Origin: Amphibalanus amphitrite
Lineage: Eukaryota > Arthropoda > Thecostraca > Balanomorpha > Balanidae
DNA: 64,000 bases
Assembly: GCF_019059575.1 (NCBI RefSeq)
Contig: NW_024882037.1
Location: forward strand, 124,001-188,000
Reading direction: 5' to 3'
Each line of letters starts with the position of its first letter. The stretch's first letter is position 1. Positions 57,967-64,000 of the stretch are shown one piece after another. The translations under genes were made by a program, and so were the position numbers. The notes under the pieces were generated by a model. That model was not told the DNA's origin, did no database searches, and saw only the letters and a program-made list of their open reading frames with translations.

Positions 57967-58726
57967 AGGAAGGGTGCCACCTTTTGGACACAACGCAGTT
58001 TTTACAAGATTAGCCTCACATGAACCTAAAAACCGGCTTCACTTACCTATGCTCGAGACGGTCAGCATTGAATCCGCACGTGAAGTTATCATTTGCGAGT
58101 TTTGCTGCCAGCATTCGGGCAGGCAAAAATCTTCAGCACTATTTCCTCGTCGTGTTAAGGGTATTTTATAAAACATGAAATCAGCAAAGGTATGTATAAA
58201 AGTTATACTTTTGAAGCATGTTTTATCATTTTGAAAGGGTATATTTTTTCTTTATGGTATACACTTAAGTTTTAAAATTTTAATTGGGAAGTTTTTCTAG
58301 TAAGTTGCATGAAGGGTGAAGGGTTCCATAGATCTCTTAAGCATTGTAAAGGAAAACCCTTTACTCGACTTATTTGATGTTCTTTTGACGTATCTTACTT
58401 AGTTCAACTTACTTACTACAACTTAGTTCAAATCATGTTATCTTCTTCCTTTTTATTTGTTCATCTTTTTGTCTCAGTTGCGCCATCAATGCAAATGGCA
58501 GAATGATATGTTGCCATGACAACAGGATATGCCAGCCGTCCTAGCTGCCACATCAAACGACCTTGAGTTGTAGTGGTGATATAAACAACGATCTTTTTTT
58601 TTGGCCAATGTATTAAATGCAATGTTTCGGTTTTTTGTATATTGTGGACGCGCTAACCACGTCTAAAAATTCAAATAAGTAAAATAGATTCATAGAACAA
58701 AAATTTCGGAAGGTGGCACCCTTCCT
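57967..58726. mobile_element. Third T2/Kolobok-like family, AGGAAGGGTGCCACCTT ends, 760 bp
   Basis: TTAA at 57963-57966 and 58727-58730. The ends are exact inverses over 17 bases. Ends fit TTAAAGGRR. The interior is AT-rich, without coding. Confidence 0.9.
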
Positions 58727-59019
58727 TTAAGTATTTTCGTGATAAATAAGCAAGGTATCCGTCGCACAACGCCATAATAAGTAAAGGCATCAAGAATAAG
58801 TTTGTTTTTATACGACGTTTATTGGTTATCTAACAAACATCGGCAGTTTTATTACACCACACAAGCATCTTTACGCAAAACAGGATAATGTAACAGCATA
58901 ACAGATGTTCAAATACCTAACTGATATGTTTCCATGCAAAGCAAGTGTATCCATACGCGAATGAGTGTTGTGTCGCATTGGTAATTGCGGTACACATCCA
59001 GAGCACCGTTCGTTAACGT

Positions 59020-59370
59020 CAACCAGTGTAAATTTAGCGAAATTTTGAGCTATATGCTGACGGCGGCGGCGCCATTTTCGCAATCTGTCAGTTGTGCGCC
59101 GGGGACCGCGGGGGCCGGCGGGGGAGTGTTGTGGCTGCAGTGCGCAGAGTGGGTTTGCCCATTCTTGTGCGATCAGTGAGATAAAACAGTGCTGTGGTGT
59201 TTATCTAGTTCGATAATAAGCTGAGTAATGAGTGACTAAGTGAATAATAAGTGAAATACTGCATTGTGGTCATCGTCCGATAACTGCAATCAAGACTGAG
59301 TCTGAAATCTGAAGCGGAGCGACATTGGAGGAGCTGCTGGAAATTATCCAGCTTTGTCGGAGTGCTAAGG
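59020..59370 (+). promoter_or_regulatory. CpG-rich block ending in a splice donor, possible 5' UTR exon
   Basis: GACGGCGGCGGCGCCATTTTC and GCCGGGGACCGCGGGGGCC precede AT-rich sequence and a donor-like GCTAAG|GTGGGC at 59371. No long frame. A first exon of a plus-strand gene extending right is possible. Confidence 0.3.
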
Positions 59371-60422
59371 TGGGCTTGTAATTTTTCAACTGAGCTGCTG
59401 TCGTGTTATGAAAATAATGGATGCACTTTCATGCTTTTCTAGGGTTAGGTAAAGGTATGCTAATATTTTGCCAGATAGGCAACAGAGAGCCGATGGCTAA
59501 TTAAATGAACGATAATTTTGGCACAGTGAAGTAGTGCGTACAGATGATATATTTTTTATTTATTAATTAATTACGGGCAGTTGACGGGAGACGGGCGGTG
59601 GCTGCGACCTGTAGCGGCGCCCATGCGTTGTGAAATATCAGCTTATATACATGATAAGGTATATACGCTAATCTACCTTTTATTTCCGTCACACTGAAAA
59701 AAACTTACACCTAGAGAGTTATTTTTGGAGTTTTTCCACTCCAGTTTGGCGAATAATCACGCACCATTGGCATATAATGATTATGTTTTGTAGCGTATTC
59801 TTACTCTCTGCATTGCATTAAGGGCGTTTTTGAAAGTTATTCTTAAACCTGGTACTATAATCATCTCTTTTGTGTTTTAGCAAGTGGTAATTTTATCTTC
59901 TAATTTTATCACGTGTCCTTTTTATTCTTTCGGGTTATAAATTTATATCAGTCTCAAAGAGGCATGGGGTAATTTTAGCTTATTTCACAGTGATAAACAG
60001 GGTCATTGGAATATATTTGTGCTGAACTCCCATTAGTTGGTAATAAAATTGACAGCTAGAGTACTTTTATCAAAACTGCATAAAAACAAACCGCTGTGGA
60101 GTAATTAGGGTAATTTTTATACTCCAATACGGCTGATAAATTGACGCGACAGAATTAAACTATTCTCATGTAGGTGTAAAAATTACTTCCTTCGTGATAA
60201 AACTATCATGTCCGGACAATAATTTTATAACCATGGAGTAATATTATGTGGTAGCATTACTAACATTATTCTTCGGGAGTATTCGGGAGCGTATTTCAAG
60301 CAATACTATATCACTTTCTTGATAATCCTATTCCGTTGTGACATAACTAATCTAAAAGTGATTAATCTATTCGTCCAGCACAGTATTATTCCAAGAATAA
60401 TATTTTCGGAATGTCTCTTCAG
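59371..60422. other. AT-rich segment, nothing recognised
   Basis: No gene or clear repeat; if the flanking exon candidates are real this is an intron. Confidence 0.35.
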
Positions 60423-61238
60423 TTCGCGACCATTCGCGACCGCCATTGTGCTCAAGTCGTCAGAACCAAGGCCTTCTGTCAGAGAACCGAGCAAGCGTCC
60501 CAGTCCTCGAAGGTAAGCTGAAATTACTGTATACTTTGTGTTTTGTTAGTATGACTTTACAGTAATCCGTAGTATGACCATACAATCCAAGAAATGCGTT
60601 GACGTAGATTTGCGGACGAAGATTTACGCGATGATGAAATTCTGGAAGACAAATTGTCAAAACAAATTGACAAATTGTTGTTACAAACAAACAAAACAAA
60701 TTGTTAAAACGGTCATATCCGGACATCTACTTTTTGTTGTTTCTATCCTCCCAATATCACGATAGAAGAAAACACGTTTAATGAACGTATTTATATCTTG
60801 TTCAGTGTTCACTGCCTGGTAAAGCTGTCCATGAAATTACAAAAAACGGTTCTTTTCTTTCTCAAAGGTGGCTCTGCGGAAGAACAGCTTCCGACAGAAA
60901 TTTCGGAACAGATTCAAGAACTGACGAAAGCCACTGAGCATTGAGCAACGCCGTCATCGACACGGAAAGACGAGCCAGGCGCATCGTTGTGAAAAAGCGT
61001 GCGGCAGCTGAAGAGGGGATGCCGGGATGTTTCCCAAAACGAAGAAGTCGAAGCTAGACATCTGCACCGAAACCGCCAAGTTCAGTGCCAAGCTAAAGCA
61101 CGCCGATGTCACTCACAAGACATCTGTTCTCAAAGATTCCTTCGAGGTTCGGCGGATATGCCTCACGAGCAACCGCGAAACCGGAAGACTGGCGAGGAGA
61201 TGAAGGAGATATTCCCGGATATGTACAGCGAAGCTGCC
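60423..61238 (+). pseudogene. Broken coding-like block with splice signals
   Basis: Acceptor TCTCTTCAG (60422), 90-base block, donor AAG|GTAAGC (60513). Then acceptor TTTCTCAAAG (60867), a block to 61238, and donor GCC|GTAAGT. In the second block coding-like text appears in successive frames (GSAEEQLPTEISEQIQELTK, stop; MFPKTKKSKLDICTETAKFS; EEMKEIFPDMYSEAA), so at least two frame changes are needed. Family not recognised; perhaps a decayed gene or transposon. Confidence 0.3.
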
Positions 61239-61950
61239 GTAAGTGTTGCTTTATTCGGTATTTAAAAGTCTTGTCTAATGTTATGTGTGATTGAACTCGA
61301 GATTCCTTTACTAACAGGGTAGTTCAGTAGGAAAATTTGACCGCCACGGTGACGTCACAGTGGCTATGCGTAAGCGTGGTGTAGTTAAAATGTCACATTT
61401 GACATCTGTGCCTTTTAAGGGTGGATTATCGAGAAACGGGGCTTCAAACATGCATGTAAACGTGTTTTTTTATAAGCTTCCCAGTTATAAGCTCGCCAGT
61501 TGACCCAGATGATCACCATCTTCCTATGTATTATGAATGCGTGGGAACTTTTCCCGCCAGCGCGGCAGCGTGATGTAACGGTAAAGGAATTTTGAGACTC
61601 GTTAACGGGGGATGGTTGAACTGAACTAACTATATAATTAGTGGCACCATTTTATATCCGCGCTATCAGGGAACAACATTGGATACACGGAGAAAAATAA
61701 TTACTCCCCCCGGGAATCACGATCCCCTATTTGGGAATCAACTGACACCCATGGTGTAATCCGATTCTGAAAAACGGTGTCCATACACCGTTTTTTAGTG
61801 TAAATTGATCTCGGCCAGAATCACATACCCAAGGGTCATTTGACTCCCAAAATTTTGACTCCCATTTTAGGTGTCGTGTCAAAAGATCCTGCAAGGTGTC
61901 AGTGTAAAATGACACATCTAAGCGTTTTTGACGCTATCATGAGGAGTTTT
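61239..61950. other. Unassigned segment
   Basis: No gene. From about 61690 there are scattered TGACACC / GGTGTCA motifs related to the foldback element that follows. Confidence 0.4.
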
Positions 61951-61959
61951 TATATCCTA

Positions 61960-62238
61960 TAGGTGTCATTTCACACAGTTGAGCGTTTTCGCAATCCACG
62001 ACTCCCTTATTAGGTGTAATTTGATCCTCAGTGGTGTCATAATATTCCGTACAAATGACTTATTGAGTGTAATTTGACCCTGGGTAGTGTCATAATATTC
62101 CGGTGTCATTTGAGCCCCATTGGGTTCAAATGACACCGGAAATGTTATGGCACCACTGAGGGTCAAATTACACCTAATAAGCGAGTCATGGATTACGAAA
62201 ACGCTCAACTGAGTGAAATGACACCCATAGGGTTCATG
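61960..62238. repeat. Foldback element with TAGGTGTCATTTCAC arms
   Basis: Left arm from TAGGTGTCATTTCACACAG, right arm ending GAGTGAAATGACACCCATAG. About 90 bases pair with few mismatches. The left arm has an extra partial unit (GTGTCATAATATTCC twice). Confidence 0.8.
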
Positions 62239-62286
62239 ATAGCAGTATAGCGGCGGAACATCTTCAATTAAGGGGGGGGGGGGACC

Positions 62287-62715
62287 GATAGATCCAGCTC
62301 TCAAATTTATCGAGAGATCCGTAGGGATCACAGATTCGAGTCTCATTTTTTGCTTGAGATCCTGTGAGATCATAGATCCTCACTTATTTTTTGTCAGCAC
62401 AGAAATAAAAAAAAAACACTTGTTGCAACGCATAACCGTTCTGTTTGAGTGATTTTATGTGCTCGCACGTCATAATCCATAGTTTTGTGGCACTTATTGA
62501 TACAGAAACCCTTTAAAACATGGTTTCAAATGTTGTGCATGGTGGGATCCACTCAGATCATAGATCCATGTTCTTGATTTATCGTCAGATCGTATGAGAT
62601 CATAGATCCAAGATGAGTTTTTCACGACGGATCCGATGGGATCATAGATTCTAACCTGTTACCTGCAGTTTGCTTCGAGATCCACTGAGATCATAGATCC
62701 ATCGCTCGGATCCAT
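62287..62715. repeat. Spaced GAGATCATAGATCC repeats
   Basis: GATCATAGATCC or one-base variants near 62367, 62555, 62600, 62640 and 62688, each preceded by GATC(C)-containing text. Starts beside a CGGCGGAAC MITE fragment at 62248-62282. Confidence 0.65.
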
Positions 62716-62819
62716 GCACATGTTTGGTGCTAGCCATGGCTGGTCCGCTACGAAGATGAAATAGGCAATAGCCCCATCAGCAGGCTGCACTGTCAATTTG
62801 CGGACGAAGATTTGTGGAA

Positions 62820-63262
62820 AATGCGAGACGAAGAAATGCGGAGACGAAGAAATGTGCGGACGAAGAAATGTGAGACGAAAAAATACGGAGACAAAGAAAT
62901 GCGAGACGAAGAAATGCGAGACGAAGACATGCAAGACGAAGACATGCAAGACGAAGACATGCGAGGCGAAGAAATGCGAGACGAAGAAATGCGAGACGAA
63001 GAAATGCGAGACGAAGAAATGCGAGACGAAGAAATGCGAGACGAAGAAATGCGAAACGAAGAAATGCGAGACGAAGAAATGCGAGACAAAGAAATGCGCG
63101 GACGAAGAAATGCGGAGACGAAGAAATGCGAGACGAAGAAATGCGAGACGAAGAAATGCGAGACGAAGAAATGCGAGACGAAGAAATGCAAGACGAAGAA
63201 AGGCGGAGACGAAGAAATGAGAGGACGAAGTTTTGCGGACGAAGAATTGCGCGACGAAGAAA
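62820..63262. repeat. 15-bp minisatellite, unit GAAATGCGAGACGAA
   Basis: About 28 units with variants (GAAATGCGGAGACGAA). The unit length is a multiple of three and lacks stops, so long frames arise on both strands (EMRDE, KKCET, FVSHF); these are artefacts. Flanks carry a duplicated ATGGCTGGTCCGCTACGAAG / ATGCCGGTCCGCCACGAAG segment. Confidence 0.93.
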
Positions 63263-64000
63263 TGCCATGCAAAGATTTGTCCGGATACGCTGCGGTATCA
63301 ATTGATTTTCGGTGACTCAGACTCCGACTCCAGTACCGGCTTCCAAAGTCTACTCCGACTCTGACTCCGGCCACAACTGTCAACTCCACCCAACTCTGAC
63401 TCTGACTCTGTAACCCTGGTGCGAACCACAGCTCAGGTCCAGTGGTTTGAGTCAATGGCCGGCCAATCAGCAAGCTGCATTGTCGTGTGACGTCATTTGT
63501 GTTCTAGCCATGCCGGTCCGCCACGAAGATGAAATAGCTCGACCTTGCAGGAAAACCGTTAGGAAAGCCGTTGACTTCAGTTGCCGGAAGTGTGCCCACG
63601 TGGGTGCGTGTGGTGTGAGCGGGGAGAGGAACTTATTTGAATTAACGCGCTTGTAATGTCGCCAAACGTTGTTTAAAGTGTAGATTTACTTCAAGTGATA
63701 GTGCTTTAACGATAGACTTCAGATTTTATTTGTAGTTTGCTCAACATGCGTATTTAAATAACGAGGCGCCCTGCACTCGGCGAAATTTTGAAGTAGGACA
63801 CAGGGGCGGAGCTTCCTATTCACTTGGTGGGGCGGCTGCCCCACCAACTTGCCATTTTGCCCCACCAATAAGAGTTTTGCCCCACCAACTTAAGCCAATT
63901 TGCAGGACTTTACTGCTCAGCAAACCAATGTTTTTCGCATTGAGGGGCTTTAAAATGTCTTTGTAATGCAAAATATTATCTCCGTAATGAAAAGGATTGA
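63263..64000. other. Unassigned right edge
   Basis: GACTCCGACTCC repeats at 63315-63415 match the block at 28915-29020. A GGGGCGGAGC fragment with repeated TGCCCCACCAA units lies at 63800-63890. No gene supported. Confidence 0.45.

Noticed and set aside
62793-63473. Long frames on both strands (up to 226 codons) rich in Lys/Glu/Arg or Ser/Phe/Arg
   Set aside because: A stop-free 15-bp minisatellite generates them in several frames at once.

Overview
This is animal nuclear DNA. Genes are sparse, spliced with GT-AG introns, and sit in a dense bed of DNA-transposon fragments, minisatellites and foldback elements. The N-terminal half of the ATP23 gene is of the form I associate with arthropods, so I favour an arthropod, possibly a crustacean. 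The species cannot be fixed from the window. Nothing looks bacterial or plasmid-like.

Supported genes: an OXLD1-like mitochondrial protein (12298-12786, minus); ATP23, a mitochondrial inner-membrane metalloprotease/chaperone, rebuilt here as six exons with matching phases between 18069 and 26871; a tandem pair of unrecognised small membrane proteins (35536-35916 and 36125-36613); and a two-exon large GTPase (39633-39677 joined to 42077-43957). The GTPase has an atlastin/GBP-type G domain, three tandem helical repeats and a C-terminal CaaX box. A 5'-truncated, frameshifted non-LTR reverse transcriptase lies at 29038-31190. Weak exon candidates lie at 34.56-35.14, 57.3-57.9 and 59.0-61.24 kb.

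Region by region: 0-10.5 kb is almost wholly TTAA-flanked elements rich in GGTCA motifs, with five elements butted together at 6.65-9.4 kb. 11.1-11.7 kb is a T-rich minisatellite, followed by OXLD1. 13.7-17.0 kb holds foldback elements and a 1.38-kb near-perfect palindrome. 18-27 kb is ATP23, whose second intron carries a hAT-like element with an 8-bp target duplication, a TA-flanked element and more GGTCA elements. 27.7-34.0 kb alternates TTAA elements with the LINE remnant. 35.5-36.6 kb is the membrane-protein pair. 39.6-44 kb is the GTPase gene. 44.5-57.1 kb holds palindromic arrays bounded by AAACATGCC, nested TTAA elements, a three-layer transposon nest and a 20-bp minisatellite. 57-64 kb holds another TTAA element, weak exon candidates, a foldback element, a GATC-rich repeat and a 15-bp minisatellite.

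Two of the named genes (ATP23, OXLD1) are mitochondrial by family. There is no sign of operon-like co-regulation. The strongest novelty candidates are the GTPase architecture, the tandem membrane-protein pair, the AAACATGCC-bounded palindromic arrays and the chains of TTAA elements that share target sites.
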